DNA of 64,000 bases, from the NCBI GenBank assembly GCA_001566295.1, contig KQ964246.1:3224001-3288000 (forward strand), in the 5' to 3' direction. Shown here piece after piece: positions 35,381 to 46,032 of the stretch; position 1 is the first letter of the stretch; each line of letters opens with the position of its first letter. Source of the DNA: Microdochium bolleyi. Lineage: Eukaryota > Ascomycota > Sordariomycetes > Xylariales > Microdochiaceae. The translations under genes were made by a program, and so were the position numbers. The notes beneath the pieces are model-generated. The model was not told the DNA's origin, did no database searches, and saw only the letters and a list, made by a program, of their open reading frames with translations.

Positions 35381-36282
35381 CGCAATCGAGCGCCGCCTAC
35401 AAGACTCATTTTCTGATCAAGGATTCTGGCATCACATCGGCGCGGCTCATGTACACTTAATTCTTGCCACTTCCCCAGGGCCGCAATTGTTTTCCTCGAG
35501 CACTTATGTTACCGCATACATCTGGGTGTCATTGCTATTCTGCAGGTATTGGCAACCCATAGTGGCCGTCCCGCCGTCCGAAGATGCCTCCTTTTCCTTT
35601 TCCAGAGGTCGTCTGCAGCAACCCGTCTTCGTGGCGAACGACCTGTTGGCTGAGCAAGATGAGACACCCGACCCGCCTGAGTGACTGAAGTTGGACGGGA
35701 GCACGCTGGCGCGGTACTTGTTCTTTCGCTAGTCCTCCAGTGGAGAATGATGTATCCCACAATCCCTGCCTGGGCTCCACCCGAGCTCCGAGACCTCCAG
35801 CTTAAACTGACTGTTATCACATGCCACAAGCACGCGAGCTCGGATGGCGTGGACTGTTGTTTTTGCAACTTCACCCATCGTTCTAGCAAGGCGGACTATT
35901 GCAAGTGGTGAGCGACAGACTTCGGATTTGGCCTTTGCGCCACACCATCCGGCATCTCGCAGCTCTGCCTACTCCCACCTTCTTTCCGTTTCGCCGTGTT
36001 CGAACACTTCATTCCTCGGGCTCACGCCTTCCACGGATGGCAGTAGCATGATCAGCTCGAGACCTTCGGTATCGTTTCCAGCAACACACCACGGCTATCC
36101 GGTCATTGCTATACTATGCCGCCATCCCAGCTCGGCAGCTCTTTTGGTGTCATATCGCCACTACAGCGCCTCGGCTTAGCTCACCAGTCTCCATCGCATT
36201 ATCGTGCACCTTAAGCAATCACATCTGGCTGTGTTCGCCAGCCCGCCAGCATTCGTTGCAAGAGTTTTCCGGTCCAGCTGCG
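35381..36282. other. Intergenic region LEO1 / patatin-like gene
   Basis: About 900 nt in tandem orientation. Short frames only; no gene supported. Confidence 0.5.
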
Positions 36283-38475
36283 ATGGCTTCAGCAATGGAA
36301 ATTCTCCTAGCCGCGTGTTTCCTAGTCGTGAAAGTTGTCGGCTACTGGTACCAGGTGTGTGCCTTCACTCCCATTTCAGCACATCTCCCCCAAAAGAAGC
36401 TCTGCTAATGTGACCTCGACCGGCTGGTCAGAGACTCCGACAGAGATGGAGCACGAAGAGCCCCTCGAGGGAATGGTTTGAAGCCTTGCGGAATGCTGAG
36501 GTCTTCGAGGATTGGGAGCATGCTGCCCTTCAGCTGGACAATATACACCAGTTGAACCTCTGGTACGCGTCTCGTAGTGCTGCAACGACGAAACCGCAGA
36601 TTGAAACCCTGCTAATGCCATTCTTGTCAGGCGCAATGACCCAATTTCACAGTCATATGACTGGCGGCTGATCAACAACCGTACCGAGAACATCATTGCT
36701 GCTCGTGAAAGCGGCAACATCCAATCTTTGATGGATATGATCCGTGCTGGCCTGGTCCGCAACCTAGCCCACATTACCGCACCACGTCTTTTCAATCGCT
36801 CGTTCGCTGGTACGAAGTACTTGATTGAGGAGTACATCGCACAAGTGGCAGCTGCCATCAAGGACATCGATGAGCAGATTGCGTTGCCCATAGACGACCT
36901 CTCTGCGAATGAGTACACCATTACGACTCAGATCAAGCTCAATTTCCTCCATGATTCCAGACAGGCACTAGGCAGGACAACACTGGTACTTCAAGGAGGA
37001 GCGATGTTCGGCCTCTTTCACCTCGGTGTCATCAAGGCACTTTTCCTCCGCGGCCTGCTACCACGAATAATTACAGGCACTGCTACTGGTGCTTTGATCG
37101 CCACTCTCGTAGCCATCCACACAGACGACGAGCTTCCGGCAGTGCTTAGAGGAGATGGCATAGACTTGTCTTCCTTCATAGAACATGAGAACAGAATGCA
37201 TGAGAGCTCGACTGGGAAGTCGTCGTTCTCTGCTGGCTTTGAGACATTGATGCGCCGCCTGCGTCGGTTCTGGCATGAAGGCCACATCCTTGATGTCAAG
37301 GTGTTGGAAGATTGCGTCAAGGACAACGTCGGCGACATGACCTTTGAGGAGGCCTACATCCGCAGCAAGCGTGTCCTCAATATTACGGTAGCGACAGAGC
37401 CGAAACAGGGTATCCCAACCTTGTTGAACTATCTCACCGCTCCACACGTAGTAAGTCGAAAGAAACACATATTTCTCGATGTGGATTATCGTAATGCTAA
37501 CCATCTCAACAGCTGATCCGCACAGCAGCGGTAGCATCAAATGCTGCTAGCCCAACACTCTATGGCTCCAAGTCAACAACAGTTCTCTGTAAGGACGAGA
37601 AAGGCAACATCGTCCCATGGGCGCCTGCGACCCCTTTCAGGCACTGGACTTCAAGCTCGGAGAAGGGCCATAAAGCCCCAATGGCGCGTATCGCACAACT
37701 GTTTAACGTCAACCACTTCATTGTCAGTCAAGCCCGGCCTTACTTGATCCCGTTCTTGAGGTCAGATATGCATGGCCCATCTTTGGTCTATGCTCGACAT
37801 AGACAAGCACAAGTCACAGACAACCTCATTCGGATCGTCGGGCTTGAGATACGTCACCGCCTCAAGCAACTCGATACTTTGGGTCTACTGCCTCCTGGTA
37901 TCAGACGGTTTCTTGTCGACTTGGAAATGCCCGGCCCGACGATGCTACTTGTTCCCAAAGTGACAATGGGCGATTTCACGCGGTTGTTGGACATACCGAC
38001 GCGCGAAAACCTCGACTATTGGATTGACCGTGGAGAGCGCAGTGTCTGGCCTGCAGTCACCGCGCTCAAAGTCCGATGTGCCGCGGAGTACGAGATCGAT
38101 CGGGCCTATCAGCGAGCTCGGAGTTTGAAAGCTGGTGGCTTACGCAGGAAAGCCAGCACTGCGGCTGCCTCTGACCTGCTCCAAGATTCGACCTCGGCGT
38201 CTACGGGTCAACCACCTTCGGGCGCGCTCAGGTAGAAACTGCGATCCCATTATACTGAGAGTTGGGGGCTTTATAGAGTTGATGAGGAGGACGAAGAGGA
38301 AGATGTAGAGGAAGACGGAGATATTGAGGACAACGAGAGCTTCAGCGACAGTAGCAAGACATGCCCCAGAAGCGCGCGTGATGGACATGGGTCGAAACAA
38401 ACAGCAAGAAAGTTGAGTCACGTCAGGCAAAGAATTCGGAATGACCGAGGTGGAATCGGAGAGGCGAAAGACTAG
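36283..38475 (+). CDS. Patatin-like (TGL-family) protein, catalytic residues apparently lost
   Basis: Exons 36283-36354, 36432-36562, 36631-37450, 37513-38231 and 38277-38475 give 646 aa. Relatives (yeast Tgl3/4/5, plant SDP1) are lipid-droplet triacylglycerol lipases. Visible parts are an N-terminal hydrophobic helix (residues 3-22), the DUF3336-type region (RNDPISQSYDWR, NIIAARESG), and a patatin fold with oxyanion-type GGAMFGLFHLGV and FNVNHFIVSQARP. The nucleophile elbow, normally GXSXG, reads GTATG with Ala219 (codon 37082-37084) in place of Ser. The DGS/DGA catalytic Asp motif expected before PMARIAQLFNVNHF is not visible (HWTSSSEKGHKAPM). Lipase activity is therefore doubtful. The last intron (45 nt) starts inside CTCAGGTAG; if retained, translation stops at once, giving 581 aa. 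Splicing adds 65 residues, an acidic DEEDEEEDVEED stretch then a basic tail. Confidence 0.85.
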
Positions 38476-39155
38476 CAGAAATTGCGAATGAAGAAGTTAC
38501 ACGATCCCTGAGGTTGGTTGCTTTCCCCATATGTGGCTACACGGGGGAGGCACAAGAGCATGGTTCAATGTGGCACTCCAAATCGAGCAGCTTCTGGCCT
38601 TTCATCGATCGGACTATTTGTGCATTCCTAACATAGCGTACAAGTATCTTTTTTTACAAGCCCTTCTGTCAACAGTCTTTCAATAGGCTGAAACAATCTT
38701 GAGGCACATTCGTAACCCGGAGCCACCCTTCTAAACTGTCACTGACATGGCAACATGGATACTGCAGATGTGGGTCGTTGTGTGCGCGGATATCAACACG
38801 ACCGGCACCGCGCTGGTTGGCGGTTTCTCCTTGCTGCACAATCCCCGTCCAAGTTCGCCAAGCTGCGCGACGCGATCGACACGGCGTGCAACACAACACA
38901 ACAGAAGCTGAGCTTCCCACTGCGGTCTAGCGACACCTGGAGAGACACCTGCCGTACTTGCACCTCGATGTACGGGAAATTGAAAGTTGATGCTGGTTGA
39001 ATATGTCCATTTGTATCTGACGCCTTTCTGGGAGTGCTGCTTGCCGCAGTGGAACCAAAGCTATATGATGTGATGAGAATTGCAGAACGCCGAACCAAAA
39101 ACCTCCTGCCGCCGTCTCCGTCAAGATCGTCATCTCCTTTAACCCCCACTGCTTC
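38476..39155. other. Convergent 3' intergenic region
   Basis: 680 nt between the ends of the patatin-like gene and the minus-strand RPC40 gene. No gene supported; both 3' UTRs must lie here. Confidence 0.5.
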
Positions 39156-40378
39156 TCATGCCTGCACCATCTGCGTCACCGCCGACTTTAACCGCTGGCA
39201 CTTCCTCTTGAGCGTGGCGATGGACTCGACGAAGAGCTCGTCGCTGTCCCACTGGCCGGTGCTCTCGATGGAGAAGATGAAGTGGTCCTTCCTCCGGCCG
39301 AGCTTCACCTTGCCCTCGAACTCTGGATGCCGCAGGACCTCGCGCGACACCGTGTCGCGCATGGGGTCGGCGACGACGGCTTTCACCTCGCCCTCGTGGC
39401 CCTCGTAGCCGCTGCCCTGGATCCTGGCCTCCTGCTTGGTGACGGCCTCGAGCGCGATGACGCCCTCGGGGAAGCACGACTGGAACTTGCGCGCGTCGTC
39501 GCCGAGGACGGGCTTGGTGATGCTGATGATGGGCATGAGCCGGTAGCTCGCGGTCGCCACGGGCGACCACTTGGCGTGGTCCCAGCCGTAGCCCTTGTGC
39601 AGGTGCATCTCGGCGTCGATCTCCTGGCCCGGGCGGAGCTTGGCGACGAGGATGTCCGGGTTGACGGGCCGGATGGCGCCGGCGCCCGCGAAATACCGCT
39701 CCTGCCCGCCGAGGGGCTGGAACTCAATGTCGCGGGCGTACACGTGCGCGTTGTGGTACAGCTCCTTGGGGTCGCTGCTGTCCGGGGCCGCGTCCTTGTT
39801 GTGCTCGCATTTCACGGCGAGCTTGAGCGAGACGGTGTTGTTGTCAAAGGTGGTGTCGTACGTGTCCTGGCCCTCGGCGGGCGGCTTGAAGAAGCGCATC
39901 CAGTCGCGGATGCCCTCCTTGGAGCCCGTGAAGGGGATCAGTCCGAGGCGGTGGGCGAGGACCTCGTCCTGGATGACCGAGGTGTTGTTGTGCATGAAGA
40001 CGATGTCGATGGCGAGCGTGGGGATCTCGGCGATGAGGATGCGGCGGAAGGCGTTGGCGATGGAGGCGTCGACGCCGATGAGCGAGAACTGGGCCTCGTA
40101 CTGGTCGTTGGCGTGGAACTGGACGTGGAAGTTGTCACGGAAGTGGTCCTTGTCCCAGGCGTGCTCCTCGTCGACATAGTGGCCCGGGTAGTCGGTCGAT
40201 ACGGTGTTTGTGACCGTCTCCTTGTTGATGCCGACGATCTAGAGGGAAGTGGAAAGTCGGAGTCAGCATGTGCGGTCCGCTGTGTTGGTTGCCATGTACC
40301 CGGGGGGCTTACATTTCTCTCGGGGACTTCTGACGAGGCGACCGCCTTGGCGCCCTTGCGACCTGAAGAGGGAGCCAT
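39156..40378 (-). CDS. RPC40: RNA polymerases I and III subunit AC40
   Basis: Exons 40378-40313 and 40238-39156 (74-nt intron) give 382 aa. AC40 is the alpha-like subunit shared by Pol I and Pol III and pairs with AC19. Evidence is the alpha-type core (FSLIGVDASIANAFRRILIA, PTLAIDIVFMHNNTSV, DEVLAHRLGLIP) and the AC40-specific KGYGWDHAKWSPVATASYR that separates it from RPB3. The C-terminus has KDHFIFSIESTGQW. Coding bases are extremely G/C-biased at wobble positions, which also produces a long spurious antisense frame (39282-40535). Confidence 0.95.
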
Positions 40379-41697
40379 TGTGAGGTTGTGTGTATGTGGT
40401 GTGAAGCGTGTGTGCGGACAGAGAGGATGGGCGCGTGGGGGTGCTTGTCGACAGCAAGGTCACTGCCGCCCGGTCTTGCATCACGGACGGAGCTGGGAGT
40501 TTTTTTTGTTATCGGGCCTCCGGCGGCGCCGATAAGCAGCGCCCGCGGGTGCGGGACCGCGAAAGTGGGGATCCCGAGCTACGTGCTCCGGACTGTGTCC
40601 TGCGTCGTCCCGAGGTCGTCGTCCATCCATGCATTCAAGCCCTGGGTCATTTTTGAAGCTTGTCGTGGCCAAGAGAACGTCGGAGCATGGTACCGCAGTC
40701 CATTGTTCACTTCGTTCATAGCTTATGCTAACGATCGCCTGATCTCTCCTGCTTGATCAATGCCGTCACAGTCTGTCGACGGCCAGGGACTGCCTGGCAG
40801 GACCCAGCAGAGACCACCCCTAACGTCGCAGGTTCCTTTAGCAAAGAAAAAAAGACTAAGAAGAAGACCAAATGCGGCTCCAGCCCATGGCGGCCACGGT
40901 TACCGTCTTGCACGTCGAGATTGGCAGCGTCAAGTGGAAGTGGCTGCCAAGATATCACCTTGCATCAGGCTGCATGAGCTTAGTGCATCATCCCCACCCA
41001 CCTCAGTCTGCGTCCTTGTCGCTGATCTTTCCCTTGCGCCGTCTCCTGAACCCTGTGATGTCAGGATACATATTGGACGGTCCAGAACAGCCCGGCCCGG
41101 CCAATACTCGCCCGCCAGCCAGCTTGGCAGGGCAGAACACACCATGCCGCTGACGCCTGCCTCCCGTGATCCGGCCCCGCGATTCGTCCCGCGTGCAATG
41201 CTTGATTGTCTTGCTGACAGCACTGGTGACGCCCGCCGCAGTCTGCGTGGCGTGTCTTTGGCCCGTCACAGGAAACGAGGCTTGGTCGTACGCACGAGCG
41301 GCGATCCTCTCGGGCGCAGCCACCAACCACTCGGGGGCATGTAGTCCCCGATAAGCTCACCGTCCAGTGACACCGAGAGCGACAGCGACAATGGTGGGCA
41401 GTGCACCCGGCTTGCTTTGGCTCGGACAGCCGGGAATGCCTTCACAGAGCTCAGCCCGGCCGGCCTAGCGTTCCTTTTCTTGCTTCCTGTGTCGTGATCT
41501 ATCATACATACGCATTGGTGCGTGATAAGTGTTTCGTGTGAACATCAAACTCGCCTGACAGGTTGCATCTACTACTTCTTCTCATACCCAAACAGTACCG
41601 AAATACGTCCTTGTTCCAAGTAAGAGAACGACATACATCAGCAACGCCAGAACACCAGCGTCGTCATCCTACATCAATCATCCAGGCTATACGAACC
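40379..41697. other. Divergent interval RPC40 / PPxY membrane protein
   Basis: 1.3 kb between divergent starts. Several overlapping short frames (for example 40760-41344) show no recognisable product. It contains a lysine-codon-like A-rich patch near 40844-40872 and probably the long leader of the downstream gene. Confidence 0.45.
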
Positions 41698-42309
41698 ATG
41701 CCAGCCATCATCTCCATCCTCACTCCGCAACGACAACCCTGCCTGGCCAACACCATCACCGTCCACGCCAGGGCCGGAACCAGCGGCTCGGCGTCCAACA
41801 GCGGTGCCGACGGCGGCCTGCCGAAGTGGGCCGTCGCCGTCGTCGTCACCATCGCCGTCCTCGTCCTCATCGCGCTGATGTACGGCTGCGTCCTGGGCCA
41901 GAAGAGGAGGGACAGCAACTCCCCGGGCCACGGCACCGTCAAGCTCGTCGAGTATCCGCCCTCCACGGTGGAGAGCATGGATGGCGCCATCACGGACAAC
42001 CACCACGCCGCTATAAACGACAGCAACAACCCGATAACCAGAGGGAGAATAAGCAGTAGCAGAAGCCGAAGCGTAAGCCGTGCCAGGCTTATCCCCGGCA
42101 TGACGTCCTTCTCTTCCAGCAATGCCAGCAATGCCTCCACGGCAGCGGCGGCGCTGGATGTTCCACCGCCGGCGTACACACCGAGGGGAGAGGGCGGCAG
42201 CCACAGCAGGAGCGTCAGCTCGAATAGAAGCAGCAGTGCGAACCTTACCGTACCATTGTCTTCTCCACGGCGGCCGACGACCATTACTACCACGGGTTTC
42301 TACAGTTAG
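41698..42309 (+). CDS. Small single-pass membrane protein with PPxY motif
   Basis: Single exon, 203 aa, family not recognised. ATG 41698 follows CGAACC. A short Ser/Gly-rich N-terminal segment (about 45 aa) precedes one strong transmembrane helix (residues about 44-66, AVAVVVTIAVLVLIALMYG) followed by KRR, which suggests N-out, C-in topology. The tail contains an arginine/serine patch (SSSRSRSVSRAR), poly-Ala, then PPPAYTP, a PPxY motif, and further Ser-rich sequence. PPxY motifs bind WW domains of Nedd4/Rsp5-type ubiquitin ligases, so a role as a membrane adaptor or ligase substrate is possible (inference). Wobble bias supports coding. Confidence 0.65.
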   Translation: MPAIISILTPQRQPCLANTITVHARAGTSGSASNSGADGGLPKWAVAVVVTIAVLVLIALMYGCVLGQKRRDSNSPGHGTVKLVEYPPSTVESMDGAITDNHHAAINDSNNPITRGRISSSRSRSVSRARLIPGMTSFSSSNASNASTAAAALDVPPPAYTPRGEGGSHSRSVSSNRSSSANLTVPLSSPRRPTTITTTGFYS

Positions 42310-43175
42310 TCGGCGATGAAAGTGGAACTACTTTATCCCTTTATGCAAGAAGCACTGTTGAGAGCAGCCGTGTGCACACCTCGCAAGGAAAGCCTCTTTT
42401 CGACACTGATCTTTCCCGTCATTGCCCCCTCTGCGCAGTCCCGTCCTATCGCTTGTTTTCCTCGTGGGCACAGATCCACAAATGAAATGTATTGCAGCTG
42501 CAGGCATATTTTTCTTTTTGCTGTCCTTCCTTTGATTGAACAATCAAGCTTCAATATTGTTAGGGAAGTGCTTCACAGTGGACACTTATACGAATGCCCC
42601 CCTTTTCTCCAAAGCAAGCGTAACTTAGCAGTAATCAAGAGTCCATTTACAAGAACCTGACATCGTCCGATGGGGCCTGTGTGCTGCTGTAATTACGCAT
42701 GACCTGTAAGAAGCTCGGAACATTTCAACCTCGCTGCTTCCGCGTTCACCTGTGGGAGGGCAACCTGACATTTCTTTTGAGTTTTACCTCGGTTTATGGT
42801 CCAACGCGTATCTTGGGTTGGTCTTCTATTGCGTTACTTTCTTTCCTTCTCTTCGATCTCTCCATCTCACCATAACATTCCAAAAAAGTGCCGAAAGCTC
42901 TTCGCCATGATTCGCGTTACGAAGTCATGACATGACAGAATCCTGCCGTGGTGACATCCCCGTGCATGATTCCATGAAAGCTTCGACTCACGATGGCAAA
43001 CCAGGACAGATCGAGATACTTGGAATAGTAACAAAGGAGAGAGGCACCCCAGAATACACAGCCTCGCTTCAATCCTTTGAGCTTTCTACAGAGAAAATGA
43101 AACCTAGAACTAGGAACAGGCTTCATCCATCCCGCTTCTTCCCTTTTTTCAAACGACATCACTCGACCTAACCCC
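42310..43175. other. Convergent 3' intergenic region
   Basis: 866 nt between the PPxY protein stop and the minus-strand CGS stop. AT content is higher than in neighbouring genes and no gene is supported. Confidence 0.5.
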
Positions 43176-45041
43176 TTACGACATGAGGTTGATATCAGTC
43201 TTGACATCCCCGTCCTCCGCGACCTCCCTCTCAATCTCATCCGCCAGCACCCTCCCCTCATCCACTGCCTTCTCCCCAGCCTCGTCGCGGCGGCCCCGCC
43301 CGGCGACCTCGACCATCGTGTCCAGCGCCTTCTGCACCGCCCCGATGATGTCCTCGGCTTCCTCCGTGAACCCGACGCTGATCCGCACCTGCTCCTGCCG
43401 CGACCCGTACGCGGCATGGTACGCCGCCTCGTCCGGGTCCTTGCCAAACACGAGCGCGTTGAAGGGCACGCACAGCGTCAGGTGCGCGCCCAGGTGCGGC
43501 CCTTGGTGGAACGTGAGGTTGTCGTAGAACGCGACCATTTGGTCCATTGTCTCGAGCTCGACGCTCAGCAGCGGGCCGAACCCGGGTTCCGGGAAGTCCG
43601 CGGTCGGCCGGCGCAGGAAGGACTTGGCGTGCTCGAACCCGGCGGTGTAGGGCGGGTAGAGCACCCTGCGCACGGGGTACGCCGGGTCCTGGGAGACCTG
43701 GTGCAGGAACGCGGCGAGCGCGTTGGCGTTGCGATTGATCTTGACGCAGCGTGCGAGGTAGTCGTCGCTGTTGGAAAGAAGCGTGTCCGCGTCCGGGACG
43801 AAGAGCTCGTTGTGGAACTGCTCGTCGATGGCGGCCTTCAGGGCCGTGTAGGAGTTGTTGTTGTTGATGTTGGGGTTCAGGGACAGGGAGCCGCCCATGA
43901 CGTCCGCGTAGCCGGAGAACGCCTTTGTGAGCGAAGTCCACACCACGTCCGCGACGGGCAGGAGGTCCATGTTCGCGAAGCCGGCCAGGGTGTCGTCCAC
44001 GACGATGTAGAAGCCATACTTGTCCGCGAGCTGCCGTAGGCGGGCGAGGTTGAGGCTCGTGAGGATCGGGTTGCTGGGGAACTCGGTGAAGACGTAGCTG
44101 CACGACCCGCCGGCCTCGAGGTACGCCTCGAACTCGGCGAGGTCGGCGTCGCTGGACGGGCCCCAGTGCTTGAACCCGTGCTCGTTCTCCTCGAGGAAGT
44201 GCCACGTGCTGTGGAAGATGGAGCCGAAGACCACCACCGTGCCCGGGCGGACCTTGGTTGCGGCCTCGTGAAAGCGGACGATCGCCGCCATCCCTGTCTG
44301 GTACAGCGTCACGTCGCTCGCGTCCACGGGATGGTCGTAGTCCTGGATCGTCGCGCGGTTCATGTACTCCGCCACCCGCTCCTTGAGCAACTGGTGACTT
44401 TCGCCCACAGGGAGGTACGTCGGCTCCGGGATCCCCGGGGCGTCCGGCCCAGCGAACTCGCCGAGATCCGTGAACGAGTCCTCAATCCTGGGCAGGAGCG
44501 CCTGCGCGACACGGGAGCTGAAGCCCAAGCCACGGTGCTGCCAGACGAAGAGCGAGCCCCTGCGCTTCATGGCGTGGAAGACCACCAAATACAGCCGGAC
44601 GCCGCCGATCTCGACGACGCGGAACTTGAGGTCGTCGCGGGTGATGCGGCTCTCCTTCCGGTGCTCGGAAGTGCCGTGGTGCAGCTCGGCGCGCCAGGTC
44701 TCGGGGGACAGGTACGCGGTGCACATGTAGCCCTCTGGCAGGGCGAGCTGCTGGCCGACGGCGCCGAGGAACTAGACACGGTGGAAGAGAGTCAGTGAGC
44801 ATGATGTTGCCATCGAGGAGAGAAACAAAGCAGCACGGGGGAAGGGATAGCTAACCTGTGCAGCCAGGCCAAAGGGCGAGAAGCGCGGGTAGATGGACTT
44901 GATGCGGGTGATGATGCTCATGTCGCCGTCACGCAGGCCCATGGCCGTCTTGTAGCCCGGGGCGTGCGTGGTGATGGTGTGCGGGCCTTGGGGCGGCAGC
45001 GAGCAGCCCCATTCCGTTGTTGTTGCGTCGATGAACGGCAT
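43176..45041 (-). CDS. Cystathionine gamma-synthase family PLP enzyme
   Basis: Exons 45041-44856 and 44771-43176 (84-nt intron) give 593 aa. Fungal CGS joins an activated homoserine to cysteine in transsulfuration toward methionine. An N-terminal extension with EWGCSLPPQGPHTITTHAPGY and YPRFSPF is typical of the fungal enzyme (N. crassa met-7 type). The fold-type I domain shows YQTGMAAIVRFHEA, the aspartate motif VVDDTLAGFAN (PLP pyridine contact) and SLTKAFSGYADVMGG with the Schiff-base Lys at about residue 345. The C-terminal domain has VRISVGFTEEAEDI. An extra acidic tail follows. The frame is open upstream of ATG 45041 without another ATG. Exact donor substrate and paralogue identity are not decidable from sequence alone. 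Confidence 0.85.
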
Positions 45042-46032
45042 GCTGGGCAGGAGTAAAGCCTCTGTGCTGGCGGAGCTCGGGGTTTCCACAAGTTGGAGAT
45101 TGCTGTTGCTGTTGTTGCTAAAACTTTGTAATCAGGACTCAGGATGACTCTTCGTTTGGTTTGTGAGCAGACGAGGCCGGAGATGCTGACCTCGGAGTGG
45201 AAGCGGGCAACTTATAAGCACCAGATGAAGGCGGCTGCGGTTCGAACGACCTCGGGAGCTTCCGACTGCACAGGAGCGCCTCGCAGGAGTCCGCGGCCAG
45301 CGTCAGACCAGATCCTGTCAAGCCCGAAAGGTGGATTGTCAGCCGTGTCAGCCTCACAGGGTGTAGGTTGGTGTAGCTTCGTGTAAGTCGCCCAGATGGG
45401 TCCCCAAAGACGGACGTGCATCTGGTGTCAGCCCGCAAGGTGTTCCCCGCTGTGGGGAAATGCCATGTCCGCCTTCACCACACGCCGGCCACTCGATGGA
45501 TGCGGCGTCCGCAGATCAGCCATCACCAGACACATCTCACAGCCGGGACCATTACTACAACACCCGGGGATTCTACCAGATCTATGGTGAGCACTGACCC
45601 TAGCAAGGACATGAGCCGTGCAAAACGACCAAGAAGACACCCAAAAAGCTTGGTGCCAAGACACAAAGAACAAGAGAAGGGCCCGCCCATGCACATACTT
45701 GCAGGACGAGCATCCCAAAGGAGGAAGACTGCTCGACATGGTATTGCCTCTTCCAGATATCTCTTGCGCGCGCTTCACTGACTGCCCCGTTGCGACCCTT
45801 GGTCATCCTCGTGACTGAACTGTAATTGTGCACACTGTCCACGAGATAGATTTTGGTGGCGCATGTCACTAAACATAAAAAGGGCGGTGGGGCGTTGGTT
45901 ACAAAGTTCAAAAGTGGTATCATCATAGGGCATGAACCGATAATTACTCAAGATATATTCGCTTCGACGTGGACTGGTTGAGAATCTCGCCCATTCCTGA
46001 CTGTGTAAACAAAGATGGCGGCTCCTGCACGG
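45042..46032. other. Promoter region of CGS gene and 3' flank of VTC4
   Basis: About 1 kb. Short frames only. CAG/CAA-type triplets near 45097-45118 lie in the CGS leader. No gene supported. Confidence 0.45.

Noticed and set aside
36283..38231. Treating the patatin-like gene as a functional triacylglycerol lipase
   Set aside because: Both expected catalytic motifs deviate; family membership is supported but enzyme activity is not.
38140..38430. Minus-strand ORF with a hydrophobic stretch at the patatin 3' end
   Set aside because: The opposite strand encodes an acidic DEEDEEEDVEED tail in the correct spliced frame; antisense of acidic codons yields false hydrophobic peptide.
39282..40535. 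417-codon plus-strand ORF antisense to RPC40
   Set aside because: It is an artefact of extreme wobble GC in RPC40; the translation is Val/Leu/Gly/Asp-rich without homologous motifs.
43258..44205. 315-codon alternate-frame ORF and 207-210-codon antisense ORFs within the CGS gene
   Set aside because: Shadow frames of a strongly GC-biased coding region whose true frame has clear PLP-enzyme motifs.
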